Shown: piece by piece, positions 15,432-22,499 of the stretch
How the letters are laid out: the number at the start of each line of letters is the position of its first letter
How positions within the stretch are numbered: the first letter of the stretch is position 1
NCBI RefSeq assembly: GCF_023276435.1
Contig: NZ_JALLPO010000065.1
Span: forward strand, 1-37,161
From: Sphaerisporangium perillae
GTDB lineage: Bacteria > Actinomycetota > Actinomycetes > Streptosporangiales > Streptosporangiaceae
Length of the DNA stretch: 37,161 nucleotides
Direction of reading: 5' to 3'
Program-made: the position numbers and the translations under genes
The notes under the pieces: generated by a model
What the model was told of the DNA's origin: nothing
The model's input: only the letters and a program-made list of their open reading frames with translations
Database searches by the model: none

Positions 15432-16763
15432 TTACGGGCGTACCTTGATCGCGGAGATGGCGGCGACATGGCGTTCGATGCGTTCGGCGTCGCCCAGCAC
15501 GACGCCCACGGCGCCCGCGGGCGCGAGATACTGCTGCGCCGCCCGGTGCACCTCATCCACCGTCGCGGCGGAAAGACGTCCGGCGTGCTCGACCAGGTAG
15601 TTCATCCGCAGCCCCGCCCCGGCCAGGCCGCTGGCGAGACCGGCGAGACCCGACTGGGTGGACATGCCGAGCACCAGCGTGCCCAGGGCGAACTGGCGGG
15701 CCTGGTCGATCTCGGCAGGGTCCGGGGCCAGCGTCGCGATCCTGCCCAGCTCGTAGAAGGTCTCCATCAGCGCGGGAGCGGTGACGTCGGTCGCCACGTC
15801 CGCCGACAGCATCAGCTTCGACCCGGCCACCGAATGATCGATCATCGAATGCGGCCCGTACGTGTAGCCCTTGTCCTCGCGGATGTTCTCCACCCAGCGG
15901 GAGGAGAAGTAGCCGCCGAAGATGAGGTTCGCCAGTTGCAGGGGAGCGTTGTCCGGGTGGCTGCGGGCCACGGCGGGCAGTGCCAGCCGTAGCGACGACT
16001 GCACCGCTCCCGGCCGGTTGACGATGAGCAGCGGCCCCGGCTCCAGCGGCGGCGGCGGGAGCAATTCGGTGGCCGGCCCCGCCCCGCGCCAGCCGGCGAA
16101 GTGCTCCGCCACCTGGTCGAGGACCGTATCCGGGTCGAAGTCTCCGACCAGCACCAGGGTCGCGCCGCCGGGATGGAGACGACGTGCGTGCAGCTCCCGC
16201 AGATGCTCGGGCTCCACCGCCTCGACGTCGTCCCCGCTCGGGGTCTGCACGGCGTACGGATGGGATCCGTAGACGCGCTCCAGCAGGGCGGACCTGACGA
16301 GGTGCGACGGCTGGCTCAGCGCGACCTTGATCCGATTGGCCAGGCGCGCCCTTTCCGTCATGACCTCCTGGCCGGCGTACGCCGCCTCGTTGATCGCCTC
16401 GGCCAGCAGCTCAAGCAGCGTGTCGAGTCCGGTGCTGAGGGCGTTCCCGCTGATTTGCAGCCGATCGGGATCGACGCCCGCCCCGATCGCCCCGCCGACG
16501 GCTTGGAGCGTGGCGGCGAATTCGCGGTTGGACCTGCTCTTCGTGCCCCGGAACAGCGTCTGTGCCAGGACCGCCCCCGAGGCCCTGTCCACGTCGGCGA
16601 ACGGAACCCTCAGCCGCAGCTCCACCAGCGGCACGGTACGACGGGCTATGGCCAGCACCGTCAGCCCATTGGGCAGCACCCGTTCGACCTGCTCGGGTAC
16701 GGTGAACGCGCGGTGCGGGTCCAGATCCGGCACCCTCCCGCTCTCGACCATGGCCGCCGTCAT
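15432..16763 (-). CDS. M16-family peptidase, non-catalytic partner subunit
   Basis: A 443-aa protein with the two M16 half-domains. At the place of the zinc motif HxxEH it reads GAVLAQTLFRGT, so it has no metal site. In the second half it keeps EDKGYTYGPHSMID, which in M16B heterodimers supplies the Arg/Tyr substrate-binding side. It should pair with the catalytic M16 encoded just upstream, as in PqqF/PqqG-type and Sphingomonas M16 dimers. The start ATG overlaps the upstream stop by four bases (ATGA), so both subunits are made together. Expected role: cleavage of a short peptide inside the dimer chamber. Confidence 0.85.
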   Translation of the reverse strand: MTAAMVESGRVPDLDPHRAFTVPEQVERVLPNGLTVLAIARRTVPLVELRLRVPFADVDRASGAVLAQTLFRGTKSRSNREFAATLQAVGGAIGAGVDPDRLQISGNALSTGLDTLLELLAEAINEAAYAGQEVMTERARLANRIKVALSQPSHLVRSALLERVYGSHPYAVQTPSGDDVEAVEPEHLRELHARRLHPGGATLVLVGDFDPDTVLDQVAEHFAGWRGAGPATELLPPPPLEPGPLLIVNRPGAVQSSLRLALPAVARSHPDNAPLQLANLIFGGYFSSRWVENIREDKGYTYGPHSMIDHSVAGSKLMLSADVATDVTAPALMETFYELGRIATLAPDPAEIDQARQFALGTLVLGMSTQSGLAGLASGLAGAGLRMNYLVEHAGRLSAATVDEVHRAAQQYLAPAGAVGVVLGDAERIERHVAAISAIKVRP

Positions 16764-18127
16764 CGTGTTCCTCCGGTCTTGCCGGGCACGACCTCGACGG
16801 AGGCGCGCCGCTGCGGGCGCAGCATCGCCGCGGCGGTGCGTACGTCCTGCGCGGTGACGTCCGCGATCAGGCCCGGCAGTTCGTTGATGAGCGTGGGATC
16901 GCTCCGCTGCAGTTCGAGCACCGCCATCCGGACGGCGCGGCCGACCACCGTGTCCGTGCTGCGCAGCAAGTTAGCCACGATCCGCGCCTGCGTCCTGGCC
17001 AGTTCCTCGTCGGTCACCTCGCCGGTCGCCACCCAGGCCAGTTCCTCGTCGATCGTCGCCAGGACGTCTTCCACGGAACCGCCGTGCGGCAGATGGGCCT
17101 GGATTACCAGTGCGGTGGGGTCGCGGACGTCGAAGGGATCGCCCATGAACCCGACGTAGCCGCCGACGCTCGTCGCCGACCGATCCTTCAGGATGAGCCG
17201 TTCGACCAGCCTCGACGCGTCGCCGTCGGTGAGCACCTCGCCCAGCACGACGTAGGGCAGATACTCCGCGAAGTCCGCGACGGGATCCGGCACCCGCCAG
17301 GCCGCGGCCACGGCCGGAACCGGCGCCAGCCGGTCGACGTAGGAGACGTGGCGCGGCCCGGTGAGGTCGGGCTCGCCGAAGCCGCGCTGGGGAGGCGCCG
17401 GCCGCGCGGGGACATCGCCGAAGTGCCGCTCGACCATGAGGCGGGCCTGCTCGACGTCGAAATCACCTGAGACGCACAGGACGGTGTTGCCGCAGGCGTA
17501 ATAGCGCTGGAAGAAGTCGGCCGCGTCATGGACGACCGCGGCCTCCAGGTCCTCGAAGGAGCCGTACCCGTCGTGCACGTTGGGGAAGGTATCGAAGAGG
17601 ATGGGTGGCAGTCGCAACCACGGGAAGCCCCCGTAGGGCCGGTTTAGCACGTTGAGCCTGATCTCTTCCTTGACCACGTCGATCTGGTTGCGCAGGTTCT
17701 CCGCCGTCATCAGGGGGCTGCGCATCCGGTCGGCCTCAAGGAAGAGCATCCGCTCCAGCGCGTTGCTCGGCACGGTCTCGAAGTAGTCGGTGTAGTCAAG
17801 GTGGGTCGAGCCGTTGAAGGTGCCGCCCGAGCCCTGTACGTACCGGAAGTGCGCCAGCTTCTCCAGGTTCCGCGAGCCCTGGAACATCAGATGCTCGAAG
17901 AGGTGGGCGAAGCCGGTGCGTCCCGCCGGCTCCGAGCGGATGCCGACGTCGTAGACCACGGCCACGCCGACGACCGGCGCGTTGTGGTCGGGGTTCAGGA
18001 CGACCCGCAGGCCGTTGCCGAGAACGAAACGCTCGATGTGGTAGCTAGTATGTGGAATGCGAATGCGCGTCGGCGCGGACGTGTGCCGATCCACCACCTC
18101 ATCGCCGGGTCGTTGAAGAAGTATCAC
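16760..18127 (-). CDS. M16-family zinc metallopeptidase, catalytic subunit
   Basis: A 455-aa protein with the inverted zinc motif HLFEH (His75, Glu78, His79) and the distal ligand Glu at ~154/155 (VVKEEIRLNV). This is exactly the HxxEH-X74-76-E spacing of M16 peptidases. The second half-domain is present (DLTGPRHVSYVDRLAPVPAV onward). The start is GTG 18127 with GGAGG five bases upstream. It follows the 56-aa peptide gene after a hairpin, and its stop overlaps the partner-subunit start. M16 enzymes degrade or process small unfolded peptides. The proximity to tiny ORFs makes a leader-processing role likely, as inferred for PQQ. Confidence 0.9.
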   Translation of the reverse strand: MILLQRPGDEVVDRHTSAPTRIRIPHTSYHIERFVLGNGLRVVLNPDHNAPVVGVAVVYDVGIRSEPAGRTGFAHLFEHLMFQGSRNLEKLAHFRYVQGSGGTFNGSTHLDYTDYFETVPSNALERMLFLEADRMRSPLMTAENLRNQIDVVKEEIRLNVLNRPYGGFPWLRLPPILFDTFPNVHDGYGSFEDLEAAVVHDAADFFQRYYACGNTVLCVSGDFDVEQARLMVERHFGDVPARPAPPQRGFGEPDLTGPRHVSYVDRLAPVPAVAAAWRVPDPVADFAEYLPYVVLGEVLTDGDASRLVERLILKDRSATSVGGYVGFMGDPFDVRDPTALVIQAHLPHGGSVEDVLATIDEELAWVATGEVTDEELARTQARIVANLLRSTDTVVGRAVRMAVLELQRSDPTLINELPGLIADVTAQDVRTAAAMLRPQRRASVEVVPGKTGGTR

Positions 18128-18180
18128 TAACGCCTCCGTGTTCGTTGCCCTCTTCTGGCCGGTTGCCGGGAGTGCCGAAT

Positions 18181-18214
18181 GCCGCGGAAGAGCCCGTGGC
18201 TCCTCTTCCGCGGC
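18181..18214 (-). terminator. Attenuator-like hairpin after the 56-aa peptide gene
   Basis: GCCGCGGAAGAG (18181-18192) and CTCTTCCGCGGC (18203-18214) form a perfect 12-bp stem with a 10-base loop, between the peptide stop and the M16 start. There is no T run. It probably acts as a partial terminator or as a 3' mRNA-stabilising structure that raises peptide mRNA over the downstream genes. Confidence 0.6.
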
Positions 18215-18224
18215 CCGGCCGTGG

Positions 18225-18395
18225 TCACACCGGAATCGAGTGGTGGGGTGGTACGAAGTCGCACAGGCCGCCGGAGGTCAGAAACGGAAACTCCGTTTCG
18301 GGGTCGAAGGTGGTCATGGGGGACCCGGTCGGTGCCGTGGAGTCCGGCTCTTCGAGTCCGGCGTTGGGGATCTGACGCTGCTCGCTGATGCTCAT
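18225..18395 (-). CDS. 56-aa candidate precursor peptide
   Basis: A short gene from ATG 18395 to TGA 18225-18227. An AAGGAAAG element lies about a dozen bases upstream. The N-terminal part is acidic and leader-like (SISEQRQIPNAGLEEPDST). The C-terminal part is different: TEFPFLTSGGLCDF followed by VPPHHSIPV, with a single Cys, two adjacent His and three Pro. It has no membrane segment or signal peptide. It lies between a 24-aa ORF and the M16 pair in one transcription unit started by a SARP-type promoter. A RiPP precursor is the best reading. A small regulatory protein is the alternative. Confidence 0.6.
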   Translation of the reverse strand: MSISEQRQIPNAGLEEPDSTAPTGSPMTTFDPETEFPFLTSGGLCDFVPPHHSIPV

Positions 18396-18418
18396 GGTTC
18401 CCGCTTTCCTTGAAATTC

Positions 18419-18493
18419 TTACTGACTGGCCCGGGGGCGGTCCCAGATAAAGCTTCCCGCGAGGGCGACGGGAATGACTTCTCGTGCGATCAT
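18419..18493 (-). CDS. 24-aa peptide ORF, first gene of the M16 transcription unit
   Basis: A tiny frame from ATG 18493, with AAGGA about seven bases upstream, to TAA 18419-18421. It reads MIAREVIPVALAGSFIWDRP and ends RASQ. An ATG two codons earlier is too close to the ribosome site, and an ATG at ~18529 lies within the -10. The stop is 23 bases before the next peptide start. Length and position, a 22-26-aa peptide followed by M16 genes, recall PqqA. However, there is no Glu/Tyr pair and no PqqD/PqqE gene. It may be a precursor, a leader peptide controlling translation, or an expressed remnant. Confidence 0.5.
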   Translation of the reverse strand: MIAREVIPVALAGSFIWDRPRASQ

Positions 18494-18529
18494 GTCCATT
18501 TCCTTACCTGATGATGGTCGGTCATTCAT

Positions 18530-18590
18530 TTTGTACAACAAGTGGCGAGGCGGATCACCGCTTTTGCGCTGGCATGAGGCTGCAACGACA
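18530..18590 (-). promoter_or_regulatory. SARP operator (four 11-bp tandem units) and -10 of the leftward peptide/M16 promoter
   Basis: Reading leftward: TGTCGTTGCAG (18590-18580), CCTCATGCCAG (18579-18569), CGCAAAAGCGG (18568-18558) and TGATCCGCCTC (18557-18547). Then come 11 bases and TACAAA as the -10 (18535-18530). Units two and three match those at 10991-11012 closely (TCATGCCAGCG is identical). The geometry to the -10 is the same to the base. Confidence 0.75.
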
Positions 18591-18653
18591 TGAACCGTCC
18601 AGCCACGGTGCTCCTGGCCCGTTTTGGCCGGGGCCGGCGATGGCAATATCCGA

Positions 18654-18679
18654 CCACTTTCGGCGGCGACCGTCATACT
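18654..18679 (+). promoter_or_regulatory. Rightward promoter candidate for the 42-aa peptide gene
   Basis: CCACTTTCG (18654-18662) is followed 20 bases from its start by CATACT (18674-18679), a plausible -10. Transcription would begin about 45 bases before the peptide ATG. The element CCACTTTCG is shared with the exporter promoter (11088-11096), at nearly the same distance (64 versus 65 bases) from the SARP repeats. Confidence 0.4.
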
Positions 18680-18731
18680 GAAACATGATGTGTGTCAGCA
18701 GATCGCTGAAGTCTCCACATGGAGGTCGAAA

Positions 18732-18860
18732 ATGCCGGCTCCCGAGGAAATGAATGAGCTGCTCACCAAGATGGCCGCGGTCGAGCCGCAGCCGGGCGAG
18801 GGCGACGACGAGAACGGCGCCATCGCGTGGTCCATCTCGTACACCACGTTCCGCAGCTAA
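18732..18860 (+). CDS. 42-aa candidate RiPP precursor peptide
   Basis: ATG 18732 follows a strong GGAGG six bases upstream. The first ~28 residues look like a leader: MPAPEEMNELLTKMAAVEPQ, an amphipathic helix, then a flexible acidic segment GEGDDENG. The last ~13 residues form a distinct, uncharged and aromatic core, AIAWSISYTTFRS. An acidic leader, a Gly-containing junction and a hydroxyl/aromatic core are the classic precursor form. The gene is followed by a very strong hairpin and then by M29-like copy 2 and a PhyH dioxygenase, which are probable tailoring enzymes. Cleavage after the NG or GA step is a guess. Confidence 0.7.
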   Translation: MPAPEEMNELLTKMAAVEPQPGEGDDENGAIAWSISYTTFRS

Positions 18861-18870
18861 TTGATTGATT

Positions 18871-18932
18871 GAAGGCGCGGTCTTCCACTGCCGGGGAAAC
18901 CGGCGTTTCCCCGGCAGTGGAAGAGCGCCTTC
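18871..18932 (+). terminator. Long hairpin after the 42-aa precursor gene
   Basis: TCTTCCACTGCCGGGGAAA (18881-18899) pairs perfectly with 18906-18924 around a six-base loop. An outer 8-bp stem, GAAGGCGC (18871-18878) with GCGCCTTC (18925-18932), is separated by a two-base bulge. No T run follows, so read-through is likely. Such structures after RiPP precursor genes keep precursor mRNA in excess over enzyme mRNA. Confidence 0.8.
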
Positions 18933-18984
18933 GCCCCCCATTCAGCACGGCGCGCCGTCGAAAGTTCGAGGAGCCGATAAAGAT

Positions 18985-20151
18985 ATGACGAATCCAACGC
19001 TTGACGAAAACGTGTTCCACGGCATCAAGGTGCTTCTGGACGACTACGTTCTGATTGAGAAAAGCGACACCTTCGTGATCGCCTACACGCCGGACAGCCG
19101 TGAGCCGGCGGCGTGGATCGCGCTGGCCCTGCGGCAGCGTGGTTTCGAGGCGCAGATCGTCGCTATGCGGCCGCTGACCGACGCTGGCTTCCGCGAGCGG
19201 CTGGAGCAGGCGCTGCCCGACACGGCCGGACTGCCCGGCCGGCTGGTGGTGCTGACCTTGGAACGGGACACCATGTCCCATTTCAATGTGTTCGAGAATG
19301 TCCTGCACACTTACGGCCCCGACCGCACCATGATTGTTCGGATCATCAGTGCCTCGCAGGAATTCTTCACCAAGTCCCTCAACGTGACGCCCACCGAGCT
19401 GTCGGCGCTCAACGCCTCCCTGCTGCACCGCATCCAGCCAGCCAAGAGGATCCGGGTCAAGAGCCCCGGCGGCACCGACCTCACCATTGAGATCGACTCC
19501 GAGAAGTTCCAGTGGGTCAGCAACCGCGGCATGTGGCGGCCAGGCGGATTCACGATCCTGCCCGCCGGTGAGATCGCCACCTATCCCGCCCGGGTGGACG
19601 GCGTCCTGGTGGCCGACGGTGCCTTCAACGCGAACGTCATCACGCCGCTGAACGCGAAACTGATGGACCATCCGGCGCGCGTCACGATCGAGAACAGCAC
19701 GGCGGTCGATCTCACCTGTGCAGACCCGGCCCTTGAGGAGATGTTCCGGCTCTGCCTGGACAGCCCGTACGGCCGCAATGTCGGCGAACTCGGCCTGGGG
19801 ACGAACCACGGCATCGACGCGTTCATCCCGGCCAACTCGCACATCAACGAGCGACGCTGCGGGGTGCACCTGGGCTTCGGCCAGCACAACCAGAGCCTTT
19901 CGCGGGTCCCGTACGTCGCCGACGTGCACCTCGACCTGATCACGAACGGCGCGCTCGTCTGGGTCGACGACGACCCCGAACCGATCGACCTAAACCACGT
20001 GGTGCCCAGTGGGGTGCCGCACCCGATCGACGCCCTCGACGAGGACATCACCGGTGACTGCTGCGGCCTGGGCTATGGCGAGCTGCGCGGCCTCGGCCTC
20101 GCCGACGAGGCATGCCCCGTGCCGGGACGTCTGGCGAGGGTGCCGCGATGA
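18985..20151 (+). CDS. M29 aminopeptidase-like metalloprotein, copy 2
   Basis: A 388-aa protein, paralogue of 9785-10915 over its whole length. Likely metal and active residues by M29 comparison are Glu196 (PAGEIATYP), Glu268 (NVGELGLGTN), His295 (GVHLGFGQHN), and His315 and Asp317 (VHLDLITNG). The expected Tyr after the first His is Asn302. The N-terminal domain (FVIAYTPDSREPAAWIALAL) is the M29 alpha/beta domain. A conserved GDCCGLGYGELRGLGL tail is shared with copy 1. ATG 18985 has GAGGAG 11 bases upstream; earlier in-frame codons lie in the hairpin. Its stop overlaps the PhyH start (ATGA). Peptidase, or a NicX-like oxygenase on the peptide, are both possible. Confidence 0.72.
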   Translation: MTNPTLDENVFHGIKVLLDDYVLIEKSDTFVIAYTPDSREPAAWIALALRQRGFEAQIVAMRPLTDAGFRERLEQALPDTAGLPGRLVVLTLERDTMSHFNVFENVLHTYGPDRTMIVRIISASQEFFTKSLNVTPTELSALNASLLHRIQPAKRIRVKSPGGTDLTIEIDSEKFQWVSNRGMWRPGGFTILPAGEIATYPARVDGVLVADGAFNANVITPLNAKLMDHPARVTIENSTAVDLTCADPALEEMFRLCLDSPYGRNVGELGLGTNHGIDAFIPANSHINERRCGVHLGFGQHNQSLSRVPYVADVHLDLITNGALVWVDDDPEPIDLNHVVPSGVPHPIDALDEDITGDCCGLGYGELRGLGLADEACPVPGRLARVPR

Positions 20152-20963
20152 CGACCAGCGCGCCAGAGCAGAGCGAGACGTTCGCGCAGCGTGGCTACAT
20201 CATCCTGCGGGGCATGCTCAGCGCCGCCGAGGTCGAGCACGCCAGGTCTATCTGCGCCGAGAAGCTCACCCGCCAGGGCGTCAGGGAGATGATGACCTCC
20301 GACTTCCTGGCGTCGGAGTTCATGGCCGGGATAGGTCTGCGCGACCGCGTCGTCGCGGCCGTCGGCCATCTCGTGGGCGGCCCGGTCGTCCTCTATCCCA
20401 ACTGCACGGCTCGCATGAACGTGTACGTCCCCTGGCATGTCGACTCGACGTTCGTCGGCGCCGACACGGAACACGTCTGGGAGCCCGGCTTCGTCCACGT
20501 GCAGGCCGGGCTCTACCTGCAGGACAACGACCCGATCGGCGGCGGCGGGATCGATGTGATCAGCGGATCGCACCTGATGTCGTTCGACGGCCACGGCAGG
20601 ATCCGCGCGGAGTTCGACAACGCCGCCCGTATCCTGAGCGGCAGCCATCTGCGAGAGACCGTGGACACGAAGGCCGGAGACATCGTGCTCTGGCACGCGC
20701 GCCTGCTGCACGCGAGCACGCCCGTACAGCAGGAGTCCGAGCGGGAGAAGTTCGGCATCTTCTTCAGCTACGGGCGTGATGACCTGCGCGACAACCACCG
20801 GTTCATGAGCCAGATCTCGGTCGACTCGGTACGCACCATGAACGGCGTCTCGCGAACGATTCCGCGCCTTGCGGAGATCGCCGGGTTCCGCTATCCCGGG
20901 GACTTCCCCGACGCCTTCGTGAGGGAGGCCGAGCACGCCGGAGTCCGCGTCGTCACACTATGA
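20148..20963 (+). CDS. PhyH-family Fe(II)/2-oxoglutarate dioxygenase
   Basis: A 271-aa protein with the phytanoyl-CoA-dioxygenase fold. The iron ligands are His97 and Asp99 (YVPWHVDST) and His188 (LLHAST), and the 2-oxoglutarate-binding Arg199 lies 11 residues later. ADTEHVWEPGFVHVQAGLYL is the jelly-roll strand seen in the family, and GGGIDVISGSHL is the usual turn. It would hydroxylate, desaturate or epimerise a substrate using O2 and 2-oxoglutarate. Coupling by ATGA to M29-like copy 2 and its place after the 42-aa peptide gene point to a peptide-derived substrate. Start ATG 20148 is chosen over 20112 because of the overlap and family length. Confidence 0.85.
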   Translation: MTTSAPEQSETFAQRGYIILRGMLSAAEVEHARSICAEKLTRQGVREMMTSDFLASEFMAGIGLRDRVVAAVGHLVGGPVVLYPNCTARMNVYVPWHVDSTFVGADTEHVWEPGFVHVQAGLYLQDNDPIGGGGIDVISGSHLMSFDGHGRIRAEFDNAARILSGSHLRETVDTKAGDIVLWHARLLHASTPVQQESEREKFGIFFSYGRDDLRDNHRFMSQISVDSVRTMNGVSRTIPRLAEIAGFRYPGDFPDAFVREAEHAGVRVVTL

Positions 20964-20975
20964 CGTCGGGCATGA

Positions 20976-21012
20976 CCGGGATGCGCACGTGCAATGGGCG
21001 TGCCCATCCCGG
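20976..21012. terminator. Bidirectional terminator between phyH and the LuxR-type gene
   Basis: The segment 20976-20989 (CCGGGATGCGCACG) pairs with 20999-21012 (CGTGCCCATCCCGG) with one mismatch and a nine-base loop. It lies between two convergent stops and closes the cluster on the right. Confidence 0.7.
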
Positions 21013-21016
21013 CTGT

Positions 21017-22008
21017 TCAGTCGAGGTCGTCCTCATCGATCCAACCACGCGCCACCGCGCGGCCACCTGCCTGGAAACGACTGCGGGCGCCAAGCCTGGC
21101 GAGCAGGTAGGAGGCGACCCGGCGGGCGGTTCGTACCGAGATGCCCATTCGTCGGGCGATCATCTCGTCGGTCGCGCCCTCGCCCAGGAGCTTGAGCACC
21201 TGCTTCTCCTGGGCCGACAGCTCCTCCCCGTCCCGTCGCCTGACCGATCCTAGGCGGTTGGCGTTGCGCCAGATCGAGTCGAAAAGCGCTAGCAGCGCGT
21301 CGAGGACTCCACCACTGGAGATGACCGTGGCCAGCGAGGCGCTGTCGTTGGTTGTCACCGGCACCAGCGCCAGCTTGCGATCGACGATGAGCATGCGCAG
21401 CGGGAGCGTCGGTGCCGTCCGCACTTCGCCGCCCAGCTCGCTCAGCCATTGGGCGTACTCCAGGGTCGCCTGATCATTGCGTACGCTGTCCAGATAGACC
21501 GTTCGGACCCGTACACCCCGGCCCAGAGCCTCGGCGTCGGAGGCCCTCGCCGCCGCCAGCCCGGCCGGGGAAGCCGCGCCACCCGGCACGAACGAGCACG
21601 CCTCCCACTCGCATGACAACGCCAGATGCCTGACCCGCGCCCTGATGGCCTCAGCCCCGCCACGCGCTCCAGCTCCGGCGCCGCCGCCTGCTTCGACTCG
21701 GCCTGCTGGGCCAGCAGCGTGGTGAACGCCACCCGGCTCTCCTCGATCTTGTGCTGCCACTGCGCGACCTCCGCCTGTCTTCTGGCGATCAGCGCGGACA
21801 GACCGACCTCTGGGTTGACGGCCCTGGGCGGCTGCCCCAGAACCGTCTGCAACAGGGACATCCTGGCCAGCTCGTCGAGCGCCTCGCGCACCTCACTCTC
21901 CGCCAGGTCCAACCGCTGGACAAGGTCGCCTATGCCCGCCTCGGGGGCTTCGAGCATCGCCAGGTAAACCGACTCGGCCCGGCGGGTCAGGCCCAATGCC
22001 TCGAACAT
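21017..22008 (-). CDS. TrmB/LuxR-type regulator, split by an apparent one-base frameshift
   Basis: From ATG 22008, with GGAGG four bases upstream, the frame encodes a TrmB-like winged helix (FEALGLTRRAESVYLAMLEA, LVQRLDLAESEVREALDELA) and a coiled coil up to ELERV. The continuation lies one frame away: AEAIRARVRHLALSCEW, a PLD-like/sensor region (VRTVYLDSVRNDQATLEYAQ) and a C-terminal LuxR helix-turn-helix (LSAQEKQVLKLLGEGATDEM, ISVRTARRVASYLLARLGAR). Adding one G to the G4 run at 21655-21658 restores about 330 aa. It is either a pseudogene or a read error. Such TrmB-LuxR hybrids commonly regulate peptide clusters. It is transcribed toward the phyH gene. Confidence 0.75.
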
Positions 22009-22499
22009 CGATCCTCCATGATGATCTGGTCGCCTGTGCTTCCCGCCCCCGTGACAGGGACGGCCGCGGCCAGAGACGCGTCGGCGAGAGGAATATCGGC
22101 GATCGGCCTGGAGGTCGTGCCGTTGTCGTGCCGCCGACCGTCCCGAGAACCGGCCACGCATCCCTGACCCGCGGACGCAGCGCCACCATAGGGACGAGCG
22201 GTATAGCGGCCGTACAGCACGAAAGGTGATCATTGGTGACTTTATGTAGTATCGACCGCAGCGCCTCGGTTGAGATGTCCCAGGGCCGAGTGGCGACTTC
22301 AAGAGTGTTGCATGCCGGCAGTCGTGTATATGTATTCGGCGCGATCGTCCGCCTGAATCAGCGTTTAAGCTCATCATGCCTCTTGATATCTCTCTGTGAT
22401 GTGTAGATGGCGGACGGTCGTGGGAGGGGTATGAGGTTAACTGGGAACAAGGCATGGTGCTGTGTCGCGCGGCACGGCAGGTGTTGAAAGCGGCGTCCT
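22009..22499. other. Intergenic region, no gene seen
   Basis: About 490 bases upstream of the LuxR-type gene. The half nearer that gene should contain its leftward promoter. The stretch around 22230-22400 is AT-richer than its surroundings. I see no gene or clear operator. Confidence 0.5.

Noticed and set aside
18419..18493. Lasso-peptide leader resemblance of the 24-aa ORF (P..L.G.F)
   Set aside because: The spacing is one residue short of the usual PxLxxxGxF pattern and no lasso cyclase, RRE or transglutaminase-like protease gene is present.
18763..19929. Leftward 388-codon frame opposite M29-like copy 2
   Set aside because: Antisense shadow; it also runs through the long hairpin and the precursor gene.
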